A stretch of DNA of 64,000 nucleotides from Allacma fusca (GCA_947179485.1 OX359245.1:51199067-51263066); one strand, 5' to 3'. Positions 1 through 12,521 are shown, counted from the stretch's first letter. Notes: generated by a model from the sequence alone, not told the origin. Numbers and translations are program-made.

Positions 1-762
1 GATTCTATAACCAGCGCTATCTGGAAACGGTGCCGAAATAATAAAGTTATTGGAATTTCTGGAATGTTTAATTCCTAAACTTATATTAGAAGGAATGAAA
101 TTTGTTGCACTCCCAATATTACAAAGCAAGGGCATTCTTAATTCCACGGTTTAACTTGAGGATACAAATCGTTCTTCGTTTAGCATATCCTAAATTTGTG
201 TCGGCAACCACATTTGTGGAAGGGGTGTCAAGGTTAAAACAAGTTGCAATTCTAGGTTTCTTTGCTTATTTTCTATAAACGTTTGTAAATAGCTATTGTG
301 TGCAAATGAATTTTGAGCCTCACATACCACGGTTCCGTTCATGGTTATTTCCATATTTTTTAAAACAGAACATGACAAATTATTGACTGTGGAAACAACG
401 TCACCGGGCGAAAGCGAAGATCCGTCGGCCTTCAAAATGTTTAATTGGTATGATAGATAACTTTCTTTAGCATCAATTTATGCGGAGTTATTGCATGTGT
501 ACTAAACTATGTCGCAATTTATCACATTGGGTAAGTCCAAAGTGCAATTATTAATAAAACCAGCCCATGATTGTCTTATGATGATGATATATGTGAAATT
601 ACCTTCATAGAAAAATGTAATGGGAACGTCAGGATTTTTTAAATTGCTTACAGGATACCGCGTTTGATTAGTAGAATAGACAACTGAAATATCCGTGTTT
701 TTATCATAGCTCAAGTCTAGTTCAGATCTGAACGACGGATTATACCCTTTTGGACTTTCCAT
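1..762 (-). pseudogene. Polinton major capsid protein, N-terminal half, broken
   Basis: Two minus-strand frames (762-502 and 435-190) carry the start of a Polinton major capsid protein. The first has the N-terminal pattern SELDLSYDKNTDIS and TRYPVSNLKNPDVPI. The second has VVSTVNNLSCSVLKNMEI followed by TMNGTVV, matching the capsid at 60.9 kb, where LFFQTMFSNLEIYLNGQLIS occupies the same place. The two frames are not joined, so there is a frameshift or loss near 440-500, and the rest lies beyond position 1. In the family this is the double-jelly-roll capsid subunit; this copy cannot make one as it stands. Confidence 0.65.
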
Positions 763-928
763 TTTTATGGCTAGGTTTGGGCTTTACGCGTATAGTTTTA
801 GAAGTTTCGACACTTGGTTTCTTTTTAATATTTTTTGATTTTTTCGTTGCAACGTTTTTATTTTTGTCGCGAAGTGGTATTCTTTTTGAAGAAGATTCCA
901 TAGACTTTGCTTTTTTCAAAAAAAACAC
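740..928 (-). CDS. Small Lys-rich protein, candidate Polinton core-like protein
   Basis: A 62-residue ORF very rich in lysine (for example KNKNVATKKSKNIKKK) lies directly upstream of the capsid remnant and overlaps its start by 23 nt. The intact copy has a basic 117-residue ORF in the same position, between penton-like and capsid genes. By composition and position it could be the DNA-condensing core protein, comparable in role to small basic adenovirus core proteins. No sequence-level homology can be claimed for so short and biased a peptide. Confidence 0.45.
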   Translation of the reverse strand: MFFLKKAKSMESSSKRIPLRDKNKNVATKKSKNIKKKPSVETSKTIRVKPKPSHKNGKSKRV

Positions 929-1001
929 CCGTTAGCACATTTAATATTGCGCACGGAGCGTCTTCTAAAAAAAAGAACAACTTGTGTTCACTATTAAACT
1001 G

Positions 1002-1780
1002 TCATCTGTTATATAGCAGTGAATGCACTGTAGATTTTGATCGATAATAGAGTGGTACCACATGTCCGTCGTAGGTATTTTCCACCCCTGTAAACGTTTC
1101 CGTATTTATTTTACGACACACATGGGCTGTTTTACTCCCTATCATACTGGGTCTAATATTGTCCATTTGAAATAAAATAAACTTATGCTTAATTTGTAGA
1201 TTTATGGTTAAAGTCAATTATTCATGACAATTTAATATTCTAGTTAGATCGTTAGAAACAAACAACGTTTGAGCTACCGGATTTTCAATACTTTTTTAAC
1301 GGCTAAACACTCATCTTTTACGAAAAAGACCAAGTACTTATTTAATTTTTTTGATTTTACAGCTAAATTTAAAACTGTTTGTAAAGTACTAACAGATTGA
1401 TCGGAATGTATACCTTCAACGCTATCAAACGAAACTGTTTCTAATTTTGCCGGCGTATGAATAATTATTTCAATACCTTCATTTAATTTCTCAAATTCCT
1501 GAATATTTACTGCTGTAATCCCTCGATGTCTTCCACTCATTATGATATTTGAAGGGAGTCCTAGAACAAAACTTATTTCCTTTGGTATAGTCAAACTACT
1601 TTCAGTTTTGTAATCAATTATCACAAAAATACTATCGCCTGCTCCGAAAAATAGTATTTCTACATCCATAGGAATACTTTTTAAATATTCATTTGTTATC
1701 GAAATGCAATCAATAAATGTTCTCCCTTCTTTTGTAATTAGCAATATGTCTTGATTTTCGGGCTCTACAACTACTTTCAT
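1002..1780 (-). pseudogene. Polinton penton-like/minor capsid protein, broken
   Basis: Two adjacent minus-strand frames make up the C-terminal part of the penton-like protein. The frame at 1780-1274 has IPKEISFVLGLPSNIIMSG, which fits the LA..LGF....F.SGS motif that occurs three times in the intact protein at 58.9 kb. The frame at 1217-1002 has FQMDNIRPSMIGSKT and HVVPLYYR, matching the conserved C-terminal block seen there as VLSNLIENQTYEDRCIPLL and SYLPLH. A frameshift or small loss near 1220-1270 separates them. The N-terminal part is not recognisable. Confidence 0.55.
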
Positions 1781-1993
1781 ATGGCTATTAGTTAATAATG
1801 TTAAAATATTTTTTCCAAGTCCTGCCTGTAATCAATCCCGGCCTACGCAACTTCAAAATCATTTGCATCATTTCCTTAATTCGCAAATAAATTGTTTCTA
1901 AATGATGAAGCGTTATTATCAGAATAATAATTCGTAAAATCTTGACTTTGTAATACTGCAAAAAACTGTTCAACACGATCGCACGTTGTATTA

Positions 1994-2221
1994 TCACACT
2001 TTGTTGGTTTTAAGTTTTGGCTTTGCATGTAATTTGTTTATATTCTCAAACGTAATCCAGTTATTAAAAATCGTTTGCTCGTGAGTGCTTACAATTGAAG
2101 TGGGTACTTGATCGTTAATCTCTCCCTCTAAACGTTCATTAGGAAAGCGTCTACGCGTATATGCTTCAAACTCTTCAAATTCGTTTTGACTAACTACTTT
2201 TATTATTTGAATCATAACCAA
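1994..2221 (-). CDS. Unrecognised small ORF between ATPase and penton-like remnants
   Basis: A 75-residue ORF with an acidic N-terminal part (SQNEFEEFEAYTRRR) and a basic tail. It sits on the coding strand of Polinton A, where the intact copy has two small conserved genes and the integrase. I see no resemblance to those. It may be a remnant of an accessory gene or chance. Confidence 0.25.
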   Translation of the reverse strand: MVMIQIIKVVSQNEFEEFEAYTRRRFPNERLEGEINDQVPTSIVSTHEQTIFNNWITFENINKLHAKPKLKTNKV

Positions 2222-2665
2222 AGCAAATTTTTTTATTCAGCTATTTAGGATTTTATTTGACAGAAACATATCTAGAAACGATTGTTCTTTAAGTAACCCT
2301 TCTCGAACTACCTTTAGCCTATTGTTCATGTATTTGCTGAAATTTAAATCGTTAAAATTGTAAACCACTTCTATAACAGCTTTAGTCTGTTCAGCTGTTC
2401 CCGATTTTAAATTTCTTTAAATAATTTTTTGTTTTACACTTCAAACAATTTTCCAAAGAATTAACGTTGTCTAAAACTCTTCGCATTATTTATCACCTTC
2501 ATTGGTCTTATTTGAACCAATAACCGAATTAAACTAAGGGGAAGATATGTAAATCTCGGTTTTTATACCCGAAAAAAGTGAACTTCTCACACGAAAAAAT
2601 TAGCCAAGTTCTGGAGAATAATCAATCACCAAGTATCTGCTAACCCTCATCGCCCGTTGATAACA

Positions 2666-3148
2666 TTAAAGTAAAAACGTAACATCCTCTGGCATAAACT
2701 GTCTACCCAGATGATACAATGAATTTTTATCGCGTGCATTGTTAAATATGATCGTATGTGTGGAATTTAGTGACCAAGTTCGTAAATGTTTTGAAAAAAA
2801 ACTTTTTGAACTGCGATAACACCTACAATTTAAATGATGTGATTGTATAGTAAAACGTTTAGTAATATTGTCGTTGTAAGATTTACTCATTTCCATCATG
2901 AAATCGTCAAGAAATAAGAACGACCTCTTTGATGGCGAGAGATAGGATTCAAAATCTTCAAAGTTATTGGTGACAATAATGTTTAGAATTTCATTCTTCA
3001 ATTTCCTATACATGTGCTGTATTTGCTTATACACAATTATAATCTGATCAAAGAGTTTAGAAAAAAGTGCACTTTGTCTCTCGAGTATTTCCTTCATCAA
3101 AGTACTTTTTCCGCACGCCGTTGGTCCAGCGATTACAAGCCAGCACAT
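2666..3148 (-). pseudogene. Polinton packaging ATPase (FtsK/HerA-A32 type), broken
   Basis: The N-terminus carries a Walker A motif (AGPTACGKST) and about 65 residues later a Walker B strand (RSFLFLDDFM). The 3' part reads KHLRTWSLNSTHTIIFNNARDK and LGRQFMPEDVTFLL, matching the ATPase at 56.5 kb (KNLRELSINTQWL, DSARDR, ARQVCPGNVSFLV). Between these blocks the frame is disturbed near residue 110, where the SHH motif is followed by an unrelated Cys/Ser stretch, and the protein ends about 25 residues early. The family packages DNA into the capsid; this copy looks inactive. Confidence 0.65.
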
Positions 3149-4213
3149 AGTGGTAAATGTTCTTAATAATTAGTAAAAAATCGTAATATAAATTATGAGT
3201 ATATGATTTTATAATTGTATTCTATATAAATCATGCACGCATATAATACTCATACCTGCTATGATGATGAATTTCAAATGTTATTGGATTCGGGTGAAGG
3301 TGTTTGCTCGAGAGCATTTTTGCAAATGGTCGCAGAGTCATTTACACTCGTATTTAAACACTGACATGTTACTGTGTCTCCGTTTTGTATGTCGTTGTGT
3401 CCGAAAGCAAGTGAGTGTATTTTACATGGTAAAAAAGGTTTTTTATAACAATCGTGTTATAGATGCTCTGGTTTATTGCTTTTAGCTGACTCACATCCGT
3501 GTGCACTACTATATCGTCAAATAGAACACGTTTATATGTTTATGTTGTTTCTGTTTTTGTACTTGACGCGCTAACACCTTTAGATTTTAAAACGTGTGAG
3601 CCGTCCTTTTTTCAATTGTATGTTGCTTAGCTCTGATTCCGACAAAGGTTAAAAATAGTAATGTTCAAGTTTCAAGTATTCAACTTCTCCTTCATTTTCA
3701 GTGTTGTATAAAGGATCGTCAGTGTGTAGATTTGAGAAGTCCATATATTGCAGAGATTTCATGTTTTGATTCAATTTATTATCGGGATCCAATATTGATA
3801 CAAGGAAACTGTCTGGAAATAAAATCAATGTTAATGTTAGTTAGAATGTTGGTGGGTAGATTTTATGTTTTATAAGGAGTCAATCACTGCCTATGCCATT
3901 TAATTCCTAGCCGCGCGTGCGTTTATTCGGGCCATAAAAACATTAAATTAATGTTTTGAAAAAATACCAAGCAGGTAGAATGAAGCACACGTAATAAAAC
4001 ATAAGACTGAAAACTTGAACTCTAACCACGTTTTCAATGTGGGTTATGTGTGAAACGGTGAAATTTATCTAGTAATTTATTTTTGCACTTTTATTTTCTC
4101 TATCGTAGTGGCCCAGGCAGTCTTTCGGCACATAACATAAAACAATAAATCCGGTAGTAATTTCTTTATGATCTTTCGTGCATAAATAGTCAATGGGCAT
4201 TTCCGAAATTCAC
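3149..4213. other. About 1.1 kb without a supportable gene
   Basis: The stretch lies between the ATPase and polymerase remnants of Polinton A. Plus-strand ORFs here lack any family resemblance and are AT-rich. It probably held the divergent accessory region, as in the other copies, but nothing can be assigned. Confidence 0.5.
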
Positions 4214-5725
4214 TCAACTGTTCAGCTGTGAGACGTTCAATTGTTTTCGAATTTTCAATAAAGCAAAGTCAGCCATACTTAGCAAACATTTAATTAATAG
4301 TTTTCCTGCATCGACACCGTAATACGTTTCAGACTGTACTAATTTATTATCGCTGTCAAGCACAATTGCGCAATATCCGCAGATTTTAAGTTGAGATTTA
4401 AATCGCGTCTTATGGTTAGCAATTTGAAATGTTTTTCCTTTTTGCGTCGCTACCCAACACTCCCTCACTTCTTGTCTTATATCTGGCTTCATAATAATCG
4501 GTTGTAGTTATTGGCAACGTTAAACTTTCCGTATCACAGAATATTACGTAATCATACCTCCAAAAATGATCGAATTTGTTAAATTTAAAATACTTCTCTT
4601 TGGGAAAAGTTAAAATTGAAGATTTCGAAACATAAAAACTTATTAGATAATTTTTAAGTTCTAAATTAAACTTAAAACGAATAAAGCATGAGGGGTATAC
4701 AAGTTGTTGCATACAATTTATTTTTTGCTGTACCTCTAAATAGCTGACTTAAATTTGTGATCGCTAGATAATGAAATGTTTTGCCATTCTGCATTAAAAG
4801 TAATAAAGCATGCTTGACAAATGAGAATTTAATTAGTGAAACTGGGAAAATCTTACTCCTATTTAGTTCAAAAACTGAAATTGAAAAAATCAGATTTTTT
4901 GAACAGCGGTATCTGGTCTATTGAAACGGGGAATCGTAGCTTATCAATCATAAACTCTCTTACAAACTTAGAGTAGGACTTTATCATTTTTTACCTTTCT
5001 TTACAACATTTTCATGAAAACGGGAACAAGCTACTGCATACACAAAACATTCATCTCCTTCATTGACAATATTAATACACCCTAGCTTATGCTTAATAGA
5101 ATGCGGTAATTTATTACCCATACCAGACACTTTGAGTGGTTCGTAATATCAGGCATATACTTCGGAAAATAAAATGTTTTTGAAATAGTAACCAGATCCT
5201 TTTCAATAAATTTTGACAGAACTTCTAATATTGCAGCTGCCGAATAATATGAGAATGTTTCAACATCTGAGTTATTTTAAATAATAACGTATGGACGACC
5301 TAAATAAGTGGTAATAATATCGCTAGTTTATAAATCTATAAGTTTTACCTTACATTTTAGTATACTTTTAAAACCTTTGTAAACACTTAGAAGATCAAAA
5401 AGCAAAAGTTTAAAATCATTATACATGAAGTCAAAATATCTTTCTACTGTATTAAACTGCTCGGAATCAGGAGTGTACTTGTAAATATTTATGCAACCCT
5501 TATGAGCTGAATACAATGATAGAAATATATTATTTTTAAACCCACCTCATTTAGGTCCAAATTCAAATAGTTTCTGTCCTGTTGTGGAACAATGGTGTAT
5601 GGATAATTCTTCATTCAAAACAGCAAACTTGCAGTCAAAACACTTTCTCACTCTGCTTTCTGTAATTAAAACGTGTTGGACACTTTGGAAACTCACACTT
5701 AAAATGTTTTTGCAAGGGGAACGGA
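4214..5725 (-). pseudogene. Protein-primed family B DNA polymerase, N-terminal fragments
   Basis: Minus-strand fragments of a Polinton polB. Near 5720-5640 is a zinc-finger-like stretch (HFKCEFPKCPTRF). At 4712-4416 the exonuclease motif I region reads FWRYDYVIFCDTESL with the D.E pair. The following segment, ICGYCAIVLDSDNK then ETYYGVDAG, lies in another frame (4492-4214), so a frameshift separates them. The palm domain with motif C is not visible in this copy. The polymerase replicates the element in the family; here it is dead. Confidence 0.55.
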
Positions 5726-6539
5726 TTAGTTTCGGATGAGTGATATGAACGTTTGTTTCTCTTCGACATATTTTTAATGACAGAGTGGCAGCGTAAGCTT
5801 TTAGCGAGAGTATCTCGCCTAAATTGAGCTTGGAAGTGAACTGACTGATTTTGTTAGAATTAGTTTACCTTTTATACGCTGAGAATCCTTCATGATATGT
5901 GACTTTAATAATACATATCGGGGTTTTCATACTTTTTATCCTTGAAAAACTTAAGTTGAATAGCATGATATTATTTTGCAAGGCATGATCAATGATGTGG
6001 GGATCAATACAATGCGGACGTGTTGTTAAATAAAGTGTACAAAGCTTACACTGGTATTGACAAAAAAAGTGGTACAATGCCTAACGTCTTGTCACGAGCA
6101 GAATGAAATTGGGAAGTCACAAGTACTTAATTATGATTAATTAATGCAAAACGTAATGAGCTCATGGTTAAACTATTTGAACTAGACACGAGTAAATTGA
6201 GTTAATACATTTTCACAAAAATGATTTTAGGAATTCCGCAGTAGTAGTCATTGCAAACAACGTATAATGGAATAATACAAACGTGCATAATAGAAATTAC
6301 TACTAAATATTTCAACCTCAACAGTAAGGACTGCAGGGATTGAATAATAACGTTTGATAAGTACAAATAAGTCATTCACAAAAGGAGACTCAATTCAATT
6401 TATACCAAATGCACATTGATTTGAAACCTAAATATGAAAAAACATAACTATGTAATTTAGACAAAGTGTATTGGGAAATTAAAATTTAATCGTAATTGAA
6501 ATCGGTATAAATACCGCCAGTAAAGCGACAGATTTAACC
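5726..6539. other. AT-rich stretch, nothing recognisable
   Basis: No ORF with family resemblance and no clear repeat. It follows the zinc-finger end of the Polinton A polymerase and may contain that element's boundary, but I could not find a terminal repeat. Confidence 0.5.
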
Positions 6540-6551
6540 ACATCCGCAATG

Positions 6552-7507
6552 GAAGATCTACAATATGAAAGTAGCAATGGGTCTGAGAATATTCTTGTTG
6601 ATCTCCATACTGAAACTCAACAATCCAACGAAAATTAAAAATCCAGTGCTGCCAAGTTTCTGCAAACATCCATAAATTCGAACGATAAGCTTCCGAAACT
6701 GCAAACTTACTTCTCCAGTATAAATTTGACAGGGATCTTCTAGACGTGCTTCGCCATACAACTGAAGTCACGCCTGAAATTCAAGTCGACTCTGAAAAAT
6801 TTGGTAACAATGACCCGCGGAGTGATGCATTTTTTACCGGACCAAATGTCAAAGTTATTGGTCGTATAAAACTCCGTCCGAGTTATAGCGCTGACATCTG
6901 TAAAATGTACTCAATAAATTTTCATAATTAAGGGTTCTCGATGTTTCTGTCAAGATTATCTTTTTACCTTGTCAAGGTTTTTTTATAAACGTAATAAAAG
7001 ACAATGGACGTAAGTACGTTCAAAGCTGTATATCATTTCCAATTGGGGATTGTCCTACCATGATCAAGTATGTGCGTAGAATTCGCAAAGAAATTCTCGA
7101 AACTCCGAAGGGAAAGCTTATAAGGTACCCATCGCACTACGTTTTAATAAAATAATAACTAAAATAGTAGAAATTGTTTTTTATAACCATGCTATTGTTG
7201 CAACTGTTTGATTAGGGCACTTCGGGATTTTCCGCATTTAGCACTACTTGGGAGGAAAAGTCGCCAGTTTTGGAGCCCAGAGGTCACGTTTATTAGTCCA
7301 TTCAAAACGATTCGAGTACGACCCGAATTAAGTGCTGAACAAATTTATTACGTCGTATTTGTGAAGGAGCGATTAACGGAAAAGGATTCTGGATCATTTT
7401 GGATTGGACCTACAATCAGTATGAGTTTGGCTGTGCTAAAACAATTTTTAGCTGGTCTGGAAAATTTGCACATTGAGTGTTCTGTAGCGAACGGGTTACT
7501 ATTATGA
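6552..7507 (+). pseudogene. Unrecognised degraded coding stretch
   Basis: A run of short plus-strand frames has protein-like composition. One starts at 6552 (MEDLQYESSNGSENILVDL), continues after a one-base shift to about 6928, then resumes at 7000-7160 (SFPIGDCPTMIKYVRRIRKE) and at 7208-7507 (FWSPEVTFISPF, IRVRPELSAEQIYYVVF). They are interrupted by stops. They could be a decayed structural gene of another Polinton or viral insertion, but I do not recognise the family. The minus-strand frames here look like shadows. Confidence 0.25.
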
Positions 7508-8335
7508 AATTTAATGAATGAGACTTTGGTAGGTTCGAATTGCTCGAGTGCAGGTTGCTGGAAAATGACAGTGATTTTGACCAGCTTGAAATGAGGAGTA
7601 GTACAATGTTTTGTATGTATGGGTTTGTATGTGAGGGTGCTCCAATGAGTATTTGAGCAAGAGTAACTAGTTGCACTTGTACTGAAGAAAATGCAAGATT
7701 TGAATTATTTTCTATAATGGATTTATTCACAATATTCACCATATAGATACTTAAGTCAATATGAACTGTTGCACAGAAGTAGTTCACTCCCGAATAGATG
7801 TAGATATCTTCCGTGGGTCTGATGCTCGTTCAGTCTGCAATAAACAAATTTTCACTTCTCAGATAATTATTATTGCACAAAATGTCAATGGCTGACAATG
7901 AGGTGAGATTGAAAAGGCCGTAGCCAAAGCACACTTTGACAGATTTAAGTGGTGCTTACGTAATGATGCTCTCGATCAGACTAGTCATGGTAGTTGGGGC
8001 GAGGAAGGAATCCTCGTTGACCGTTGGCATTCATGCAATGAGGCCGCTCAGAAGCGTTGAAACCTCTACTGAGGCCCACTCTATTACACGATGAGGCTTC
8101 GGCAGAGGAGTGCGAAAGAGGGCATTGTTGTTGTGAGCAGAAGTGTGCAGTATACAGCATGACCAGCTTCTGCCCCAACATTGAGTCTGGCTTGCTTTCC
8201 ACAAAAGACAATTGAAATCAACAAACCAATTTTGTAATGGTGGTGTAGGTTATGATTATCTGATAAAAATTAATGCAGTTGAAAAAACTGATTAGATATT
8301 TAGTATTATGAATTTTTAATACGGGAAAAAAATTT
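7508..8335. other. No supportable gene
   Basis: Short frames only, no recognised motif and no tandem structure. The 7981-8211 minus-strand ORF has no family resemblance. Confidence 0.4.
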
Positions 8336-8339
8336 ATTG

Positions 8340-8975
8340 ATAAGAATGAGTTCACGTTACATATTCTTTTTTTCGGTTTGAATTTTTTACTTTCAATTCT
8401 TCAATAATATTTGTGTAGCATTCCATAAATCCATAAATTTATTTTTTTACTTTCAATTCTTCGATAATATTTGTCTATCATTACAATAATCTAAAAAATA
8501 TTTTTTTACTTCCAATTATTCACTAATATTTGTATAGAACAGCAAAAATCTAAAAACAATATTTTTATACTTTCACTTATTCATTAATATTTGTGTAGCA
8601 CCACAAAAATCTAAAAAAAATGTTTTACTTTTAAATATTCCTTAATATTTGTATAGCACCTCAAAAATCTTAAAAATAATTTTTACTTCCGATGATTCAC
8701 TAGTATTTGTATAGCACCACAAATATCTAAAAAATATTTTTTTACTTATAATTATTCGTTAATATTTGTATAGCATCACAAAAATCTAAAAACTATTTTT
8801 TTACTTTCAATTCTTCAATAATATAGCCTTAAATTACAAATATTTGAACAATGTAATTTTTTACTTCCAATACTTCCATTATATTAGTATAGCACTACAA
8901 ATATTTAATCAATTTAATTATTTTACTCTCATTTCTTCCATTATATTTGTATAATACTACAAAAATCTACAAAAA
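8340..8975 (+). repeat. AT-rich minisatellite, about 60-bp unit, about 10 copies
   Basis: A unit of roughly 58-65 bp recurs about ten times. It has the form TTTTTTTACTTTCAATTCTT, then a CAATAATATTTGTATAGCA-like stretch, then CACAAAAATCTAAAAA. Copies differ by several substitutions and small indels, so the array is old. It directly precedes the Penelope-like fragment. Confidence 0.85.
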
Positions 8976-9082
8976 TAATAAAATGAACTAAAACCCGTAA
9001 AATACCTTAAATGGCTTAAACTCACTTTTTACATGACGACAGAGACACTAATAGACCTATATCTGCACCAGACACATCGATT

Positions 9083-9604
9083 TTGCTCTCATCAATCATA
9101 GAAACAGAAAACAAGATTGAACCATGGATTCCAATTCCATACATAGGCAATATTTCTAATAGGATCGCAGGATACTTGCGAAGAGTCTTGAAATGGAAAC
9201 CTACTTTCTTACCCGGTATAAAAATCCAAAACTTAATGAAAAGTTTAAAAGATGGAGAAAATTCTGAGAATGCTGGAGTATACATCATACCTTGTAATAC
9301 TTGCAATTCAATATACGTTGGGGAAACCTATAGGCACCTAAACACAAGAGTACAAGAACATAAAGATAATGTCAGAAGAAAAGAATATAAAAAATCAGCT
9401 ATTGCAAGACACATAATAAGAAACAGAAGTCATCATATTGCATGGGACGATGCAAAGATTGTTGTTCCCGAACATAATCATTTCCTACGACAAATAAAGG
9501 AAGGTTTAGTTATCCAACAATCAAAACAGTCATTGATGAACGTCAACCAAGGTTTTATTTTAAGCAACGCATGGAAGCCAATAATCCCGAATTTAATAGA
9601 TTGA
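9083..9604 (+). CDS. Penelope-like retroelement, C-terminal GIY-YIG endonuclease fragment
   Basis: The 173-residue ORF is the C-terminal part of a Penelope-like element (PLE) polyprotein. Residues 15-60 resemble the linker after the reverse transcriptase (FLPGIKIQNLMKSLKD). Residues 65-93 are the GIY-YIG core: GVY (65-67), YVG (78-80), conserved Arg89 and His93. The CNTC pair at 71-74 and a later SAIARH...SHHIAWD cluster fit the zinc-finger-like Cys/His set found inside PLE endonucleases. The endonuclease nicks target DNA to prime reverse transcription. The RT domain is missing upstream, where a minisatellite lies instead, so this is a 5'-truncated copy. Confidence 0.85.
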   Translation: MLSSIIETENKIEPWIPIPYIGNISNRIAGYLRRVLKWKPTFLPGIKIQNLMKSLKDGENSENAGVYIIPCNTCNSIYVGETYRHLNTRVQEHKDNVRRKEYKKSAIARHIIRNRSHHIAWDDAKIVVPEHNHFLRQIKEGLVIQQSKQSLMNVNQGFILSNAWKPIIPNLID

Positions 9605-12360
9605 TCTTGTTTTTAATTTAAATTGTTGAAACAAAATAATTATTTTTTGCAAAATATTCACAACTCAATAATTTTAAATTAGAATAATGTAAAATTTTTA
9701 TAAATACTACATCAAACAAGGATAGCATAGTTAGTCATAATTAAGCCCTGAAGATGAACACTGTTTGAGTTCGAAAGCTTGGCAAATAAATTGATTCTAA
9801 GCAATATCCACGTATTCCAATTATTTCAACATGGTTGATATTACTAATAGACAAACTCAAAATTCAATAAACAATGTCCATTCAAGCACAATGTCTGAAC
9901 TGAAGGTATTTAATTTAGGAATCCGGCTTAAAAATTTATTTCTGAGAATTGGAACCTACACGCTTGCAAGCACTATAATATGATCTTTAAAAACCGACAG
10001 GAGAGAAACCCGAGAGACTTTCCTACATTTCTCTGGATGTGGATACTTGTTCGCACTAATTTCGTACTTTATCAGTAAATGAGTATAATATTCCTTCTCA
10101 GAGTCCTAAACGAGTGTTTAAGAGCTGCACAAAGAAAGGGAGACAAGTTCGCAGCACAGTTTGTTGTTGCAAACTGTCGGATCTATTATATAGCGCCCAT
10201 CCTCTTTTCAATCATCCTGTTGTATTGTAAAGGATTACTCCAACTTTGCATCCTACGGAGCTCCTTTGGTTTAGCGTCCAGTCATATTGCACGTGTGTAT
10301 GTATCCAAAGTACAATGCAAATTCAAGTCCTTGCATTTCTAATGACGGAACGTAGACCGTGCATTATAACATTCATGTGAATTATTATTTATTAATGTAC
10401 ATGCGTACAATTTCAAGTTGAAAAATTCATGACATTTATCGTATCCCAGATGGTAACAACCGTAACGTTGATCCAAAATTATAAATTGATTTTCTACGAT
10501 TAATCAAATGATACACAGGGAATTCAAAACCGATGTCATGATGGTTTGTAATTCATTCGATTAGTCATGTGGTAAGGTGATGAGAGTTGGATGACAAAAT
10601 GATCATATAGCCGTGTATATTATTTCCTATTGCCTCAGCATAGAAGAAAGATTTATGAATGAGAAAATGGTACATCGTTGAATATTGCAAATAAAATCAG
10701 AGCATAGTATTTACATACATACGTGACTTGCTGTGGAGGAAAAGAACTGGCTCCTCAGCAAAAATCTTTGGAGCTTTTTGGTAGATATTACATACGGCAA
10801 TAATGTTCACAACAAAATACAGTCGACGCACCTTAGAGCGTCTCTCCCTATAGAGTCAGTCTCCCTGTAAAGTCGTCCTGGGTCCCTAACAAGCTACATT
10901 AAATGATCATCCACCTTTATAGCGACACTCGTTATAACGCCAGTTCCTTTATAAATCGTTTTTTGTAGCCGTAGGGAGAAAAGCGCTCCCTTATAACTTC
11001 ATGTTGACGTTACAAAATGTTAATCAAGGTAAATAACCTACTGTTGCTGTAATCTTAAAGCTATTTTTATTCTTCAGTTTCAATATAATTGCGTTGGCTT
11101 AAATATTTCAAGAATAAATTATTGAAATAAAATAAATATCGCCAAACAAATTACGCGAATTTGCATTTAAATTTTCAAGAGTACCAATCACGTATAATGT
11201 TACAAACTATTCATGAGTAATTGCGTGCAAAATGTATAAAGTGCCATCCAAGCCGTTTCATTGAATAGTCTCGTCGACTTTTCTCTTCCTAATTTATTCA
11301 GCTTTTCCACCAAATTGCGCATCCCAGTATGTGCAGTAAATAATTTTGCGTGGAAGCTTGATATTTGTTTTTACAATTCAAAAAATTGTGGACATCTTCC
11401 TCATTCTTGCTCCACTCAATATAATAAAATGGCATCCCCTCTATATTTGGATATTTGTATGAGTCTCATCTCAATATTAACAAAAGTTGGGCATCACGAA
11501 TTAGCGTGCAAGTTCCCACGATAACAGGTAATTCGAGCCTCAATGATTGCAATGTATATGTAGGAATGTGATACTGTGGAGCTACTATGTAACTATATAA
11601 GTGCACTCACAATCAGAAGTACTGAATTCAGGATACATCCATACTACAAAGCAGAGATCCCCATATAATGACAAAGTATTCACAGAGGAATCAAAACAAG
11701 AAGATATAAAATAATTAATCATTAAACCTCCTGCTAAACCTACGAAATAATGGTATACAGAAATGTGTGAGGACGAGTTTGCATTTTCAATAGTATTTTA
11801 TGAGTGTTGATATTCAAGAGTAAATAGTATATGTACATAGACATATTTCTTCCCCTATTCACCTCTCTCGTATTATTCTGTCAGGGAGTTCTAGTCAGTG
11901 ATTCGTTTTTATGCAGACTTCAAAAATGATGAGAACGCACTTTCAAGCCGTATGTAATGAGTGATGAATGTAGGACCATGTTTGCGGAAATACGAGATTT
12001 ATTAATATTATGTATAGCCTTGTTAAATTTTAAAAACTCATGAATAGACATATTAGTAAGACTCTATGAGTTCTCGTGTTTTTAATTCAGTTTTTCATTA
12101 TCAGTTTCATTTCACACAGTGACTTCTATTTTCGTTAAATTTTAAAAATGAATTCCTTAATATTTTGTAAGCATTCTCACATTAGGGTGTATTATTGCGA
12201 TAGTAACCGCAGATGTTTCTTTATGTCGAAGTTGTGTACATAAAAAAGGCATTTGTTGTAGACGCAGACATTAGATTTGAATGCCAAAATTCAGGCATTG
12301 CGGGTTTTTTCATTGCAACAAACGTGAGTGACTCATCATTTTTAAAACTCTTTCCAAATT
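9605..12360. other. Non-coding stretch with repeat debris
   Basis: Contains the PLE 3' tail (to about 9830). Around 10810-11010 there is a GC-richer stretch with repeated TTATAACG-type motifs (CTCGTTATAACGCC), which suggests a decayed pogo/Tigger-like MITE, but ends could not be set. ORFs at 10079-10342 and 11261-11524 show no family resemblance. Confidence 0.4.
9748..9784 (+). ncRNA. Hammerhead-ribozyme-like core in the PLE 3' tail
   Basis: The sequence CTGAAGA (9748-9754) is followed by a GAAC/GTTC stem (56-59 with 69-72), then GAAA (9773-9776), then a two-base-pair GC/GC stem III with loop TTG. This is the short-stem-III hammerhead layout known from the terminal repeats of Penelope-like elements. 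The expected U after stem III is A at 9784, and no strong stem I is evident, so this copy is probably inactive. Confidence 0.4.
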
Positions 12361-12521
12361 AGTTAAGCCTGAAGTTAGCACTGTAAAACCAGCTCGAGCT
12401 AACAAACCGTCAATATTAATTCCGAACATTCATGAAAGTATCTCCTCTACAGCATGTACTGAAGTTAGCAATTCTAAGAAACAGTATACATCAATGAGTG
12501 AGTGCACCCCCACCTGCTTAA

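Larger units (their letters stand above)
1..5725 (-). mobile_element. Polinton/Maverick copy A, decayed, runs off left edge
   Basis: Minus-strand remnants appear in the order polB exonuclease region, packaging ATPase, penton-like protein, basic core-like protein, major capsid protein. This is the same ATPase-to-capsid order as in the intact copy at 56-62 kb. No integrase is visible between the ATPase and the penton-like gene, where the intact copy has it. Several reading frames are shifted and the capsid gene is cut by the window edge. The proteins are very diverged from the other copies here, so this is a separate Polinton lineage. Confidence 0.72.

Noticed and set aside
8340..8975. Minisatellite as a scaffold-attachment or origin region
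   Set aside because: Apart from AT-richness nothing in the sequence supports a function.
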